Shown here one piece after another: positions 33,240 to 46,411 of a stretch of DNA of 64,000 nucleotides. This DNA comes from Simmondsia chinensis (lineage: Eukaryota > Streptophyta > Magnoliopsida > Caryophyllales > Simmondsiaceae), in assembly GCA_018398585.1 (NCBI GenBank), contig JAGTTD010000010.1, positions 6,527,501-6,591,500 on the forward strand, in the 5' to 3' direction. Made by a program: the position numbers and the translations under genes. Each line of letters begins with the position of its first letter. The stretch's first letter is position 1. The notes beneath the pieces were generated by a model, which was not told the DNA's origin, did not search any database, and worked only from the letters and a program-made list of their open reading frames with translations.

Positions 33240-34667
33240 AGGTAATGTTATTATCATAATAAAATTGTTATTGTCGGAGTAAGATCATAGGTTTTAAGGT
33301 AATTTTGTGACTCTCATTGTTCGTAAGTCATTTCATTGCTTTGTAAATAGCAAATTTTTTCCCAAATAATAACAACTCCCTTCGTGATAATGTAATTATA
33401 TTTTGTCCTATATTTAGATATCCAAATTAAAAGAAACAATACAAAAGAATGAATTTATTTCTTTTACTTTTTGATATTGTGGGTTGCAAATGTTTTCTTT
33501 AATAAGAAATATAATGAATATAAGCCAATCAAAACTTGAACTCTTTTTTTTTTTTTTTTTTGATAATTAACTTGAACTTATATGGCCCGATTTGACATTA
33601 TTTTATCCAAGTTAAGTTTAGGTTGAAGAGCACTAACTTAGAAAGCTAAAGCTCTGTTCAGGAGCTTGAGCCTAGTCGGAAAATGCGAGGAAATGAGTTT
33701 GACTGTTGGTTGAAATTATTAAACTTAAACTAAATTTGTGTATCCAAAGCCATGTATAATGTAGCTTTCCTTTAGTTTTTGGTTTTTTTCAAAAACTGAA
33801 TGTAGGCTTTGAAAATGTTCCTTTAAAATTTTTTATATTTAGGTTTTTGCTAATTTGGATGAAGTATGAAAAAAAAAAAAAAATTCATTATAAAAATGCA
33901 ATTTTTAGTTTCTTAAATATCAGAAAAACAAACTAAAGTAATACAAACTAAAGAAATCAACTAGCATTACTCGAACTAGTAATAAGACAAGATAGAATCA
34001 TTTGGTTCAATTCATTTATATTAGGATACATCTAGAATGTAACTGAGATTGTCTTACATAACTTGTATAGAATCATATAATATCTACCTTATCCTACATA
34101 ATTAACCATAAAGGATATAAATTAATGTGTAGACCCGGATTTGAGATAACATACATGAGATTATTAAAAAGATCTTGAATAGGGAATTGTTGAATTGAAC
34201 ACTATAGACCGCGAACTTAGACAAGATGACCTTCAGCAAAGATAATTACACTGCAGAATGAAAGAAAACAGAGAGAAAAGACCAAATCAAGGAAATTGTT
34301 GAGCCGTGAAGTTCACCATTACGCTAAGTCGTTTATGCCCCTACACATGTACATATGGGATCAACAGGCACTCTAACTTCGACGGTTAATGCGACACCCA
34401 CACTGGACTGTACTCTCGAGTAAAGGGTTGGAGTATATCCCAAACTTGTTTAGTAATTAGAGAAATAGAGGAAAAAAGAGATGGAAGAGTTCAAAATTTT
34501 CAAAATTCATGTGTGTATCAATTCAGTCCTTCAAGGCTTTGAATTTATAAGCACAAATCTATCCGTTTGAGTAATTAACAGACATAAAAAGGGTGAGAAA
34601 TCCAGCCCTTAATATGGAAACCTAGGCAAATTTGGAGGAGCATAGAATCCGAATTCAACAAGGAAGG
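33240..34667. other. AT-rich spacer, no gene seen
   Basis: It contains a T run (33543-33560), an A run near 33870 and no coding signal. The part 34130-34640 is somewhat less AT-rich and starts tgtagacccgga; it may be a piece of an old LTR, but I found no partner in the window. Confidence 0.45.
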
Positions 34668-35459
34668 TGTCTGTGATGAATTTGGTCAGTGTGCTTATTC
34701 TTTATTTTAGAGTACTGTATAAGGTCGAATTAGTTAGGATAAGCTAAACTCAAGCTCTAGCCACATGCCCTACTTGATATTCCCTGCAAGATCAAACAAA
34801 CGGTAAGAGGGGCCCGTGGAGCAATCCACGGGGGACCCCTCCGACATCCAAGTCAGTATCCATATTATGTAATAACAAATAAGGGGTGAGTAATAAATGA
34901 AGTAATAGAAATAAAATGCTTAGCTTGAGGGGCATAAGGCATTTAGTCTGAGGGGAATAAGGCTTTTGGATGATTATTGCTCCGGAGAGATGATCATAGG
35001 AATCGGCGCCCTTGAATGAGGTGTGTAGCCCCCTTTTTATAGAAGAAGGATGGGATGACCATTCCTTTTTGGATAAGTATCACTTTTTGGCTAAGCACGG
35101 TTGATTCTATCCTCTATTTACTTTTGTGTTCAATAAGTTAAAGCGGGCGAATTACGTTGCTTTGCTACTAGGCAAGTTGTGTTGTAATTCTAATGCGCGA
35201 ATTGCGTTGTATTTCTACCGGACGAATTGTATTGTATTTCTACTGGGTGAATTGCATTGTACTTCTACGGGGCGAATTGTGTTGATTTTTCCCCTACTGG
35301 ACGAATTTGTTGATTTTGCCTCTACTGGGCAAATTGTATTGATTTTGCCTCTACTTGGCGAATTGTGTTGATTTTACTTTAATTTTTGTCCAAATAATTG
35401 TCTGTGTAACCTACTTGTTCATCTACAGTAGCAAGCTGCTTAATTATAGTTTACCAACA
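34668..35459 (-). repeat. Element H left LTR
   Basis: Matches the two halves of the split right LTR. It carries an internal array of about eight 23-25 bp units (gcgaattgcgttgtatttct) at about 35145-35385, of which the right LTR has a version at 52745-52990. Confidence 0.85.
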
Positions 35460-36242
35460 TATTAGTCCCCCTACTTCGTGAGCGAACCCTGGTCATTCCA
35501 AGTTCGGTCACGAAGTAATAAATCTGTCTTGTTCTCAGCTTGCTACAATACATTGTTTTCTTGAGTGATGGCTATATTTAGTGTTATGTTTAGGCCCTTC
35601 ATAATTTCGATGATGTGTATTTTGATTTTTACTTGAAATCAATAGAGCGTATGGTCTGAATAAGATGTGTAACAAGGTATTTGACACTAAATAAGATGTT
35701 TAAGCCATTATGACTTGTAACTAGGCGCATGATCCACCATGAACTTTAATAGGGCGTTTAGCATAATTGTGGGTTATGTTGCAACTCTTATTTGTGTAAA
35801 AATGTTTAGAAGAGTCCGGGCTTCTAGGTTCTTTTTGAAACTTAGAGTACTCAAGCGTTTTGCCCCTTTATATCAGTGAGCGTTCATCACGATTCAAGCC
35901 CTATGTGATAAACATGTAAGGATATCATATCATGATTAGTCACTAGATATATTTGCATTTGATCAATAACACCTACAAGGCGATGAATGTGGTGTATCTA
36001 GCTCATGTTACTTTGATAGACAAAGACACTTCTAGTTAGAGCCAGAGGCGGTTGAATTCAAACACCTGGTTGATATACCGATGATAGGTGTAGCCTATTT
36101 AAACAAGATTAAAGTGCCAAATATATTGCATTGTTTGTTTACTGCCCTAGTAAACTGTATGTAATATACCGTAATGTAGTTAGCGTGACGAGTATGTCCC
36201 TGAGGGGTGTTGTGCACATTTCAGGTGATTGCACCAAGACGG

Positions 36243-38433
36243 TGTTAGGAACAGTGTCCTGAAATCCAGTTTTATTCTAGATATATTATTTTTATTAATA
36301 CATAAAATTGAAGTCTCAGTCGTTTCCTAGTTGAATTCATATATGTGAGCATTTATACTGTATGTGATTTTCTTTCGGGAGGCATCCATGAGATGGGTGT
36401 AGTCCTCAGACTATAATTTATATGTTTATTCTAAGTAGTTTATGAGACTAAGCCACAGATAGACTTAGAACAAATGATATGGATTGTTGTTTGAAAGACT
36501 CGTAGTCGAAGACAAGTCTGGACCACTTGTATGTTAAGACTATAACGTGACACTTTAGATGGCTTGTCTTGGTCATGTGGATGGAGATCCAAAAGTGTTA
36601 AGTTAGTGTGTTTGACACTGAGTTGGACCATGTGGGTTACTTATTTCTAGACTACTATCAGAGATGAGTGATTCGCATTGTACTATTTGAACGACGACTC
36701 TAAATCCTGAGGGTATTCTGGACTTGTGTATGGAGCGATAGTTACTTTGGTGTACTATAAGTAAGGTCCAAAACGAATGCCTGACATCCCACGTACACTG
36801 GGTAGTGGCGTGAAGTGTGACAAGGATCAGGTATTCAATAGGGAATCTACAGCCTTTTATAAGATACAGATGTCCCCTTAGTTGATTCGCAAATATTTGA
36901 ATAGTTCGGAAACTTTGGTCAAAGTATTCCAAGTGTTTGATATTTGAAATTTATACAGTAAATATGTTCAAGTATAAGTGAATTATTCAGTGAAGGGTGA
37001 GTCGGTAACTAATGGTGAAGCTGTGAGAAGGATAATGATAGTTGTTGTATTTATCCTTTATCATGAACATCTAATGGAGGGGTTGTTATCATCAATACAG
37101 TATATTAGGGAGATATCGAATAAATAATTTAAGTATAGAGTGCAGTGAAATTTATTTAGTGGAATTAAGTCTCATTAAATGGTAATTAAATTAATATCAT
37201 GAGATGATTTAATTTAATCCATTTAGAGCTAAGATTTAAATTGTCCTTGAGGTCCCTACGCAAGCCTCTGTATTTATTGCCATTAGAAAAATATTAAAGA
37301 TTTCATGAAATAAATTATTTATCCATAAGATGGGTAAATTAATTTTGCCAAACATTATTTATGAGATGAATAAAAGTTAAAAATTATAAAATAAAATAAT
37401 TTTGAAAAATTAAAATTTATAAGATGAAATTTTACTTGTGAGAAACAAAGCCAAAAAAAAAAAATCGCGTTTAAAAACCTGCATAGTGGCGATCCATATG
37501 AACTGGATCCAACGAGCGCGCTGGGACGCCCACCAGGGCCATCCGCGTGCCCACGCGGGGACGAATCACTTGATGACACGTGGCACGCGATGACAGGCCC
37601 TCAGAGACGGTTGCACTATTACTAAACGCGGCATTTTGAACCTTATTTTAAATAAAACACTGCGTTTTGATGTTAACTGTACAATCCTTTTTCGATTATA
37701 ATTATATTTTTTCACTCCGATATATTTCTATAAATAGAGGGGCTTATTCTGAGGTTTGGTATTAGAGTCAAAATATTTCCATAGGGTTTCTGAAATTGTT
37801 TCGAAGACCCAGTTTAATATTTTTCGGAGCCCATCCTCCGGGCAGTTCGAGGTCATTGCGTAGAAGGTCTCGGGATCTCAGTTTTGAAGAATACTATTAT
37901 CTTTCTGGTTTTCTTTATTTTAGGAGCAATTTCAGGTATGTTTTTCTTTCCTTCTTTTAGTTTCACTTTTTTATTTATTTATTATATTTGTTATTATACC
38001 TGTTTAAGTTTATTTATTGTTATGAATGTATTAGAGTAAAAGGCCTCTAGATCTAAATTAAGAATTTAGATCTGATGATTTAAATTATGAATTTAAATCA
38101 GTAGATTTAAAATTAGGAACTTTAAATAAACCTTAGGTTTAGAGTTACGAATTCTAAACCTGTTCCGCTGCGTAATCTTTAGGGAGAATTTTTTTCAGCC
38201 CAACAACCAGTATTAGGGAAAAAGATTTATAGAGATAAACCTATTCTTGGGAACTCTTGCACGTGACGTGTCACGAAGCATAACTCTCCGACCGAGGGCT
38301 TAGATAGAGAGAAGAGTCTCCTACTTTAAGTGTTCTAATAGGTGCCTATTGTTGTGACTATAGTTGAGAACTGTGAACCCAATAGTCGGCATTAGAGTTT
38401 ATTTTCCAACAAAATTTTATGTTTTTCCTAACA
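36243..38433 (+). mobile_element. Solo LTR J inside element H
   Basis: The insert begins TGTTAGGAA and ends TTCCTAACA with a perfect TSD gacgg (36238-36242 and 38434-38438). It has no internal coding sequence and no second LTR, so I read it as a solo LTR of about 2.2 kb left by LTR-LTR recombination. A TATA-like box (ctataaatagagg, about 37729-37741) could be its promoter, which suggests plus orientation. The parent family is not identified. Confidence 0.82.
37729..37741 (+). promoter_or_regulatory. TATA-like box of solo LTR J
   Basis: The sequence ctataaatagagg is a strong plant TATA consensus, placed in the last third of the LTR with the transcript start expected about 30 bases downstream. 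No transcript evidence is available. Confidence 0.45.
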
Positions 38434-38481
38434 GACGGACCATATTGATGAATGTTGCACCTGCTGTAGGTGAGTACCAGG

Positions 38482-39016
38482 TAGGGATGGCAATGGGGCG
38501 GGTACGGGTATAAGTGGGGCAGGTAGTGGGTACGGGTTCGGTGTACCTGCCCCGTACCCGCCACGGGTATGGGGTGGGTACGGGTATAGTTTTGTACCCG
38601 CTCTATACCCGCCCCGCTCCACCTCCTACCCGACATACATGCTTTATTTTGTACATAATTAACTTTCAAATTAAAAAAATAGGTGTTTAAATTCAATAAT
38701 CCAAATTATTTATCAATGTTATAAAAAATATATAATTAATTTTTAAAAGTAGTATTAAATAACTAATATGACTCGGTATAGATAATCGTTTTCTACGCAC
38801 ATTAAAAAAGGTACGGGGCGGGTAATGCATACCTGTTGGATACCTGCGGGTAATGGGGCGGGTACGGGTTTGAGTTTGTACCCGCCGGAGCGGGTACGGG
38901 TATCCACTTTATACCCGTGGCCGGTAATGGGGCGGATATGGGTATAAGATTTGGATGGCGGGTACGAGTATGGAGGAGACATCCCCCGTACCCGTCCCGC
39001 CCCATTGCCATCCCTA
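38482..39016. mobile_element. hAT-like MITE inside array 1
   Basis: The 535-bp insert has terminal inverted repeats beginning TAGGGATGGCAATGGGGCGG and many internal inverted copies of ggcgggtacggg-type sequence. It is flanked by gtaccagg (38474-38481) and gtaccaag (39017-39024), an 8-bp TSD with one change, the hAT size. It encodes no transposase. Confidence 0.82.
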
Positions 39017-39360
39017 GTACCAAGGCAAACCATAGTGAGGAATGTTGCACCCGTTGCGGGTGATTACACCCGAAGGGACTATGGTGAGGAATGTTGCACC
39101 CATTGCTGGTGATTGCACCCAGGCGGACTATGGTGAGGAATGTAGCACCTGTTGCAGGTGATTGCACCAGGGCGGACCATGATGAGAAATGTTGCACCCG
39201 TTGTGGGTGATTGCACCAGGGCGGACCATGGTGGGGAATGTAGCACCCGTTGCGGGTGATTGCACCAGGGCGGACCATGGTAAGGAATGTTGCACCCGTT
39301 GCGGGTGATTGCACCGGGGCAGACCATGTTGAGGAATGTTGCACCTATTGTAGACCATGG

Positions 39361-40614
39361 TGATACCTATGTACTTGGTGAATGTTAAGTGTCATGTATA
39401 GAATACCTGAATAAAGCCAAGGTAGCAAGCATAATGGAAATAGTAAAACCACACAGGGTAGTATTCTTGTTTGAACTGGTTCATCTCATTCCTAGCTTTT
39501 TGTTCAGACTTCCATACTCTAAAGGGCTTTTTACTATTGAGTTATCATTTATGTTCATACGTTAATAACTTGTGAGTCTTCTTCTTGAGTGGGTGGTTAA
39601 TAAGTTCCTAGAGTTAGGCAGATAAAAGCGACTTCTTGTATTATTTTTCTTAAGTTATTGGCCAATAGCAGTGCCTAACTAACAAAAAGTTAATTGAGGT
39701 GTAGTTGTTCAGGCATAGTAACAGGTGTGGTCCATGTTGGACCTTCTTATTGGAAATAGTTTATCGGGCAGTGACATGCCTACGAGTTTTATAATCGCAG
39801 TTCGGTTTCTTATGGGTAATAAAGTCTTACAGATGTGTCATTGTTTTGAATAACGTGGTTCGGAATTGCCGATTACATGCCACCATTGTATGTATAAGAT
39901 TATAAAGGTGGCTAAGAAGATAAAGATAATACCTTGCATTGCCCTTATTATGTTGTTGATCAGTTGTGGTATTAGATAGCTTAGCATAAGGTCAGTTGGA
40001 GTGTGAGTTACTCAAGCGCAATAAGGAATGCGGCTTATTTCAGATTCTCTTATTAGAAACATTTTGCCAAGCTACGATAAGCAACCAAGTTTGACAAGTG
40101 TTGTTTGATTTATAACGAGTAGCGAAGTCTTTCGTATATGCCATAATGCTGTATAACGTAGCACGATTGAGGACGAAGTTCACTAGTTTTGAAAAAATTG
40201 CCCCTTATGGATAGGTAATTCTTGACTTGTAATTGTTTTTATCTCTTTGCATTGCGCGAAAAGAATGTACTTTTAGCTATTACTAATTGTGAAGCTTCCT
40301 GATTTTGGAGTGGTTTACCATTAGTGATGTAGGTAATGCCTGGCTTGTGACCTAGGGGTGAAGTCCCATAGTCGTGAAAAATAATTTGCACCATTAGGAT
40401 GAAGAACCCTCAATGCCAAAATGGTTTGCTCAACTTAAGAAAAGGAAATGGATGAGGTGAAGTCTCTTAGTGTGAAGGGAATTTGTTACTAAAATAAGGG
40501 ACTGACCGAGGCGAAGTCTCCTAGTTTTAAAATTATTTATACCACCATAATAAAGAAATAACTTAGGCGAAGTCCTCTTGCCAAAAAGTGATTTGCGCTG
40601 CTAGGACGAAAAAA
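39361..40614. other. Element H internal DNA, no ORF
   Basis: No coding signal. From about 40330 on, diverged forerunners of the array 2 unit appear (gaagtcccatagtc, gaagtctcttagtg, gaagtctcctag), so the array probably extends this far in degenerate form. Confidence 0.5.
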
Positions 40615-41330
40615 TCTGAAATTATTAATTGGGACGTAGTCTCCCAGTCCTAATATGATTTGTACCACCACTGAAATGAAGTTCGGACTGTGAACAAGAA
40701 CAAAGTCCCGAGTCCTAAAATGATTTGTACCACAACTGAAATGAAGTTTGGACTATGAACAAGAATGAAGTCCCCCAATCCAAAAATGATTCGTACCACT
40801 GCTGAAATGAAGTTCAGACTGTGAACAAGAATGAAGTCCCTCATTCCTAAAGTGATTTGTACCATTGTTGAAATGAAGTTCGTACTGCGAACATGGACGA
40901 AGTCCCCCCAATCCTAAAATGATTTGTACCACCATCGAAATGAAGTTCGGACTGTGAACAAAGACGAAGTCCCTCAGTCCTAAAATGATTTGTACCACCG
41001 CTGAAATGAAGTTTGGACTGTGAACAAGGACGAAGTTCCCCAGTCCTAAATGATTTGTACCACTGTTGAAATGAAGTTCGTACTGTGAACAAGGACGAAG
41101 TCCCCCATTTCTAAAATGATTTGTACCACAGTTGAAATGAAGATCGGACTATGAATAAGGATGAAGTCCCCCAGTCCTAAAATGATTTGTACCACCGCTA
41201 AAATGAAGTTCGGACTGGGAACATGAATGCAGTCCCTAGTCCTAAAATGATTTGTACCACCACTGAAATGAAGTTCGGACTGTGAACAAGGACAAGTCCC
41301 CCAGTCCTAAAATGATTTGCACACCACTAT
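40615..41330. repeat. Element H array 2: about 66-bp tandem repeat
   Basis: About eleven units of roughly 63-66 bp (cctaaaatgatttgtacc..., gaaatgaagttcggactg, gaagtccccc). A 66-bp unit equals 22 codons, so several frames stay open through the array and give periodic peptides, but indels change the frame and I do not regard it as coding. Confidence 0.85.
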
Positions 41331-42479
41331 GGATAGGGAATCGCGAATGAAGGCAAAGCCTTCCAGTTTCCAATACTTATGAAAGGATTTCTGACTCGGA
41401 TACATTTTTGACTTTCTGTTTAACTTGATTTAGCTAGGCTGAAAAGTATCTCCTGAAAGGTACTTAGCCTATAGCCACGTCCGATTTCGAGAGATAGTGA
41501 TATCTTGCAGCTTATGAAATAAGTTAAGTATGGTGAGATTCCCTTTTTTTTTTTAATAAATAGCTGTTGCGAGTTTTTTGTAGGCAAAAAATTGCCATGC
41601 TGGCACATGACGTGTAAGTTATGCCATAATAGCACATTGAGTTCCCCTTTGATGAATTGTTTGCTTCGGAATTTTCTTCATAGGTGTATAAAATATGCCA
41701 ATAAGAAATTCATTGAGTAACTGGATTAGTCATGGATGGAGAGAGACAAATGACATGCCTTATAAATTTCAAGGAAGTTATGAGGTATCTTACGTGCCTA
41801 AACAAAGTCCTTGGAATGAATCGTGTGACCGAGCTGTCTTGTTATATGTACTTTTACTATTCTACGACTCAATACTTATATGTGGTTTTTGATTTGTGCT
41901 CATGTTTTGGTGTTAGATAATGTGCATTTTGTATTTCAAAATCATTAAAGGTAAGGTCAATGACCTTGTTCCATTGATACCTTTAATTTAGAATTATCGT
42001 ATCTAATTGTTAATTTGAGAATTTATGAGTAAGGATCTGGCGAAGTATAACTTAGTCGAACCCAAATTATAGCAAGAGTGTGCCGAGGTATAGTTTTTCT
42101 AGACTAGAAATTTTAGCAAAGGTTGATTCAACTTAAAGTCCATCAGAGCGAAATTGCTGCAAAGACTGATTTCCTTAGATGTTGATAGAATAGGAATCAA
42201 CATAATCAGGACTTGAGTAAGCTAAAACTCATGTAAGTATTGATTCAATTGGGATTGAGAAAAACTAATGATGTAGCAAGAATTAATTCATTCAGAATTT
42301 AATACGAAGGTTGAACCAGAATTATAAAAAATATGTTCAACTAGAGTCGACATGCAGTAGGATTGTGATAAAAATTGATCCAATGAGGGTTTAATATGAA
42401 CGAGAACTGGACCAGATTAAGAATGGATCAAACTAAGATTGTGGCGACAACTGACGCACTCATGCTTTATTTGAATAAG

Positions 42480-42700
42480 GGTTGTAACAAAAAGTCAACC
42501 ATTTATGGTTGAAGTAATTGAAATTCTAACGAAGATTGACCCATTTAGGGTTAAAGTAATGAGATGGTAACGAAAATTGATCCATTTAAGGTTAAAATAA
42601 ACTGAGATGGTGGCGAAAATTGACCCATTTTGGGTTAAATGGAATTAAGACAGTGATGCAAACAACTCATTTGAGATTGAACTGAGCTAAGATTATCATA
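42480..42700. repeat. Element H array 3: about 50-bp repeat
   Basis: At least four units built on gaaaattgacccattt-aggttaaa-gagatggt. Weaker copies can be followed upstream to about 42120 (aaccagaatta, gatccaatgagggttt). No ORF is present. Confidence 0.65.
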
Positions 42701-43079
42701 GAAATTTACCCAAATTTGGGTTTTAAAGACGGAGGAAAGGTTTGCTCATGGTGGGTGGCGAGCGACGACCAGCGTGCCAGTGGCGGCTATTGTGCAATCG
42801 AAGGCAGTGGTGGATATGGGTGTTATGCTGGTGCTAACATGTAATAGGAATAATGATAGTAGTAGTGGAAGATGAGGCTTTACACAGGGTGAACAAAGCA
42901 TCACGCAGTGGCGACTTTTGAGGGGATGGTGGTTAAACTCCTAGGCGTTGCGAAAGTCATGGTCGTTAATGAAAATGACGATAGCATCTTGGGATGGTGA
43001 TTATCGTACGGTAAAGGAAGCATCAAGGATAACGCCAGGTTTTATTGATGACGCCTGGCTGCGGATGACGCCGGGTTGT

Positions 43080-44210
43080 GGAATTCACCAGGTTGTGGAA
43101 AACATCGGATAAAGAATTCGTCGGATAGTGCATTTTTAAATGTATATAACTTTTCACTCCTAAGCAGTTACGAGTCGATTCACATGTCAACACGAAGCTT
43201 TTAAAGAGTTCCATATAAATGATGAGTTCTCAAGGTTTTTTTTTTTTTTTAAATCAAAGACAACATAAGAAAAAGCTGAAAAGATAACTGGGTGTTTTAT
43301 CCACATGGTGGATATACAGCTTGAATGATTGACTTAGAACGAGCATAACTTTTAGTCCGTGTAGATTTTCCGGTTGAATTACATATAAAAAACGAAGCTC
43401 TTAAAGTGTTCTATGCAAATATAATAATTTTTTGAGTTTTTGATCAAAGAAAATATGAAAGAGAGGTGAAAAGTTAAAGTGGGCGAATTCCATGTGTGAT
43501 AGTTGTATAACGTACCTTGTAAATTAAAACAAGCGTAACTTTCAATTCGTGAAGAGTTATGGATTAAGTTATATATCGAAATGAAGCTCTTGAAGAGTTT
43601 TTTATAAATAATAGTTTTATATAACTATAATTATTTTTAAGTTTTTGATCAAAGATAATTCGAAAGGGAGGAGAAAAATGAACAGGGCGAATTATGGTTG
43701 TAGTTGTTGTATAACGTGCCTTGTAACTTGAAACAAGGATAACTTTTAATCCATAAAAAGTTACGGATTGAGTTATATATCAAAACGAAGCTCTTGAAGA
43801 GTTTTATATAACTATAATAATTTTTAATTTTTTGATCAAAGAGAGTTGGAAAAGGAGGAGAAAAGATGAACAGGGCGAATTCCGATTGTAGTTGTTGTAT
43901 AACTTGCCTTGTCACTTGAAACACCGATAACTTTTAATCTGTGAAGAGTTACGGATTGAGTTATATTCAAAACGAAGATATTGAAAATTTTTATATAACT
44001 ATAATAATTTTTAAAGCTTTGGATTAAAAAAAATATGAAGGACGTGAGAACATGAACAGGGTGAATTCCGTTAGTCGTAGTTGTATAACATACCTCGTAA
44101 TTTGAAACAAGGATAACTTTTAATCTGTAAAAAGTTACGAATTGAATTATATATCAAAACGAAGATTTTGAAGGGTTTTAGGCAACTATGATGAATTTCT
44201 TCATATTTTT
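43080..44210. repeat. Element H array 4: about 190-bp tandem repeat
   Basis: Five or six diverged units of about 185-200 bp. The anchors gggcgaattc-, ataacttttaatccgt-, acgaagctcttgaagag and tttttgatcaaag recur in the same order; clear unit starts are near 43485, 43679, 43872 and 44054. It ends about 250 bases before the right LTR of H, i.e. downstream of the PBS in element orientation. Confidence 0.82.
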
Positions 44211-44836
44211 TATCATAGAAAAGATAAGAAAGAGGTAAGAAGTACCTCTTTGTATGTATGAATATGCTTAAAAGTGCTCAAAGGAATAATAGAGAGCTTT
44301 TTCGACTTACTTTGCTTAAATAAGCTCATTTTAAATTAGAAAAATGCGCCAAATACACAAAAAATGCTTAAAATTACCTCGAATGATATTTAAAATGTTT
44401 GAATTTTACAAGAAACACCAAGCTAGGCGTGAGCTTATGATCGTTCCCATAGACTGCCCCAATATGTTTGTGATGAATTTGGTCAGTGTGTTCATTTATC
44501 ATTTTGGAGTACTGTATAAGGTAGTATTAGTTAGGATAAGGTGAACTCAAGCTCTAGCTACACGCCCCGACTTGATATTCCGTGCGAGATCAAACAAACG
44601 GTTAGAGGGGCCATGGAGAAATCCACGAGGAACCCCTAGGACGCTCAACTTAGTATTTATATTATGAAATAACAAATAAGGGGCAAGTAATAAATGAAAT
44701 AATAGATATAAAATACTTAGCCGGAGGGGAATAAGGCGTTTGGATGATTATTGCTCCGGAGAGATGATCATAGGAATCGGTGCCCTTGAATGAGGCTAGC
44801 CCCCTTTTTATAGAGGAAGGATTTTTTTGGGATGAG

Positions 44837-46192
44837 TGTAACGCCCCCAAACGTTATACCGAATAGGCTTAAGTTAAAAGGGCGCTACACGGCCGTACTA
44901 TGATGCAGTCCCACACCATGGTATGAAGCCCAAAACTTACAAACTAAAACATTCTCAAAAATTCATAATAAATAGCAGCTCGTCTACAATACATCAAAAT
45001 TAATCAAATATAGAAGAGTCCAATAGCGCGGAAGCTCAAATTACAATGTCTCATATATTCTATAGTATTCTACTACAAATTTCATTTACTACTTAAACTA
45101 TGCAAGATAACTAATTCTCGAGGTTGGGAGCTGCTCCGTCTTTTTTTCCTTCAGGAATGTGCCATGAATTACTAATCTGAAAAATAAATTAATTGGGGTG
45201 AGCAAACAACGAGCTCAGCAAGTATACCGTACACCCTACCCGGATCAGGCATATTATTTAAAACAAATAGAATTCCAATCGAAGCCAGTAAAAATCAATT
45301 TATCAGAAAATTCACATTATGGTAGCTCATATCTCTTGTTTACAAGAGCTCTTTTGATAAAACTTATAGATGAAACGAAAACTACGGCCGGTATTATTCC
45401 CGCGATAGGGTCGAAATCGACGTTCACATTTCACATATTCGAACCGGTTCTAAGTCGACAGATCCGCTAGGATTGAACATAGATCTATGTGCCGGTATTA
45501 TTCCTGCGACAGGGTCACAGATCGACTTTCACATTTCACATTTTGCATTTTATCGTCGATAGACCCCGGAGGGTCAACGTAGTTATCTGTAAGCTCTTTC
45601 CATAAAATCTTTTAATTCAAATAGCAAGTTCACAATAGGTCCTTTCGCATACTCACAAGTACAATTTTCTTCAAGATTCACATGTTTAAACATCAATTCA
45701 ACGTATAAATCAGTACAATTTAAATCACATATTAACAAATCAAACAGTAGTAGAAATCACATATTTAAACTACAAATCAACGTATAAATCAGTATATATT
45801 AAATCAAAAGAGTATAAATTACACAATTAGCCAAATATATATATGCCTGAACTTATCTTAACAAAATAATAAACTATTCAAATATAAGTCTCACATATAA
45901 ACCCTTAAAAATCAGATTTTTCGTATATAAACAAGTAGGGGGAGTGGTGTACTTACCTTTACTAGCGTTAATCCAAACGTCGAACTCCTATTATGGGTTA
46001 GCGTCGGATCCTATCAAGCGAGAACGGAAATTTAGGATTTGACGAAAAAAGAGAGAGAGAGAATGAGAGAGAGAGACGAAGGCGAGAGAGAGAGAGAGGC
46101 GCAGGGGAGAGAGAGAGTTTTGAGAGGGTGAGGGTTTGGGTTTGGAAGGGGGGGTTCCCACGGGACCCCATTTTCCTTTTTTTTTTAATTTT

Positions 46193-46254
<62 letters not shown>

Positions 46255-46398
46255 TTACCTATTTTAATCACTTTAATATTACTAATGAACTCCTTTTTGA
46301 TAATTTATTCATTAATTTATTTATAATCCAACCGAAATAAAAGCGAATTTTAATTATATTATAATACCTAGCCTAATTTAATTAGACTGGGTATTACA
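44837..46398 (-). repeat. Element I 3' LTR (left end)
   Basis: Pairs with 51093-52658. It contains a long (AT)n microsatellite (about 46195-46252) and GA-rich tracts (46050-46110). The microsatellite is about twice as long as in the other LTR. Confidence 0.95.
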
Positions 46399-46411
46399 AC
46401 CTCACCCCCTT
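46399..46411 (-). other. Element I polypurine tract
   Basis: On the minus strand aagggggtgaggt directly precedes the 3' LTR, the expected place and base composition for the plus-strand primer. Confidence 0.85.

Larger units (their letters stand above)
36190..39360. repeat. Element H array 1: 49-bp hairpin units, interrupted by J and a MITE
   Basis: Units of about 49 bp (ggaatgttgcacccgttgcg... with ...gcaccagggcggacca) repeat about eight times when solo LTR J (36243-38433) and the MITE (38482-39016) are removed. Each unit holds a short perfect dyad cacccg-ttg-cgggtg. The stem varies between units but mostly stays paired; one unit has cacctg-ttg-caggtg, a compensatory pair change. Confidence 0.8.

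Noticed and set aside
38802..39344. Minus-strand ORFs of up to 180 codons with repeated GCNHPQRVQHS-like peptides
   Set aside because: They are produced by the 49-bp array and run into the MITE; they overlap one another in three frames, as expected of tandem non-coding DNA.
45198..45470. ORF of 90 codons present in both LTRs of element I (also 51454-51714)
   Set aside because: It lies antisense to the element within the LTR and is duplicated only because LTRs are duplicated; no domain was recognised.
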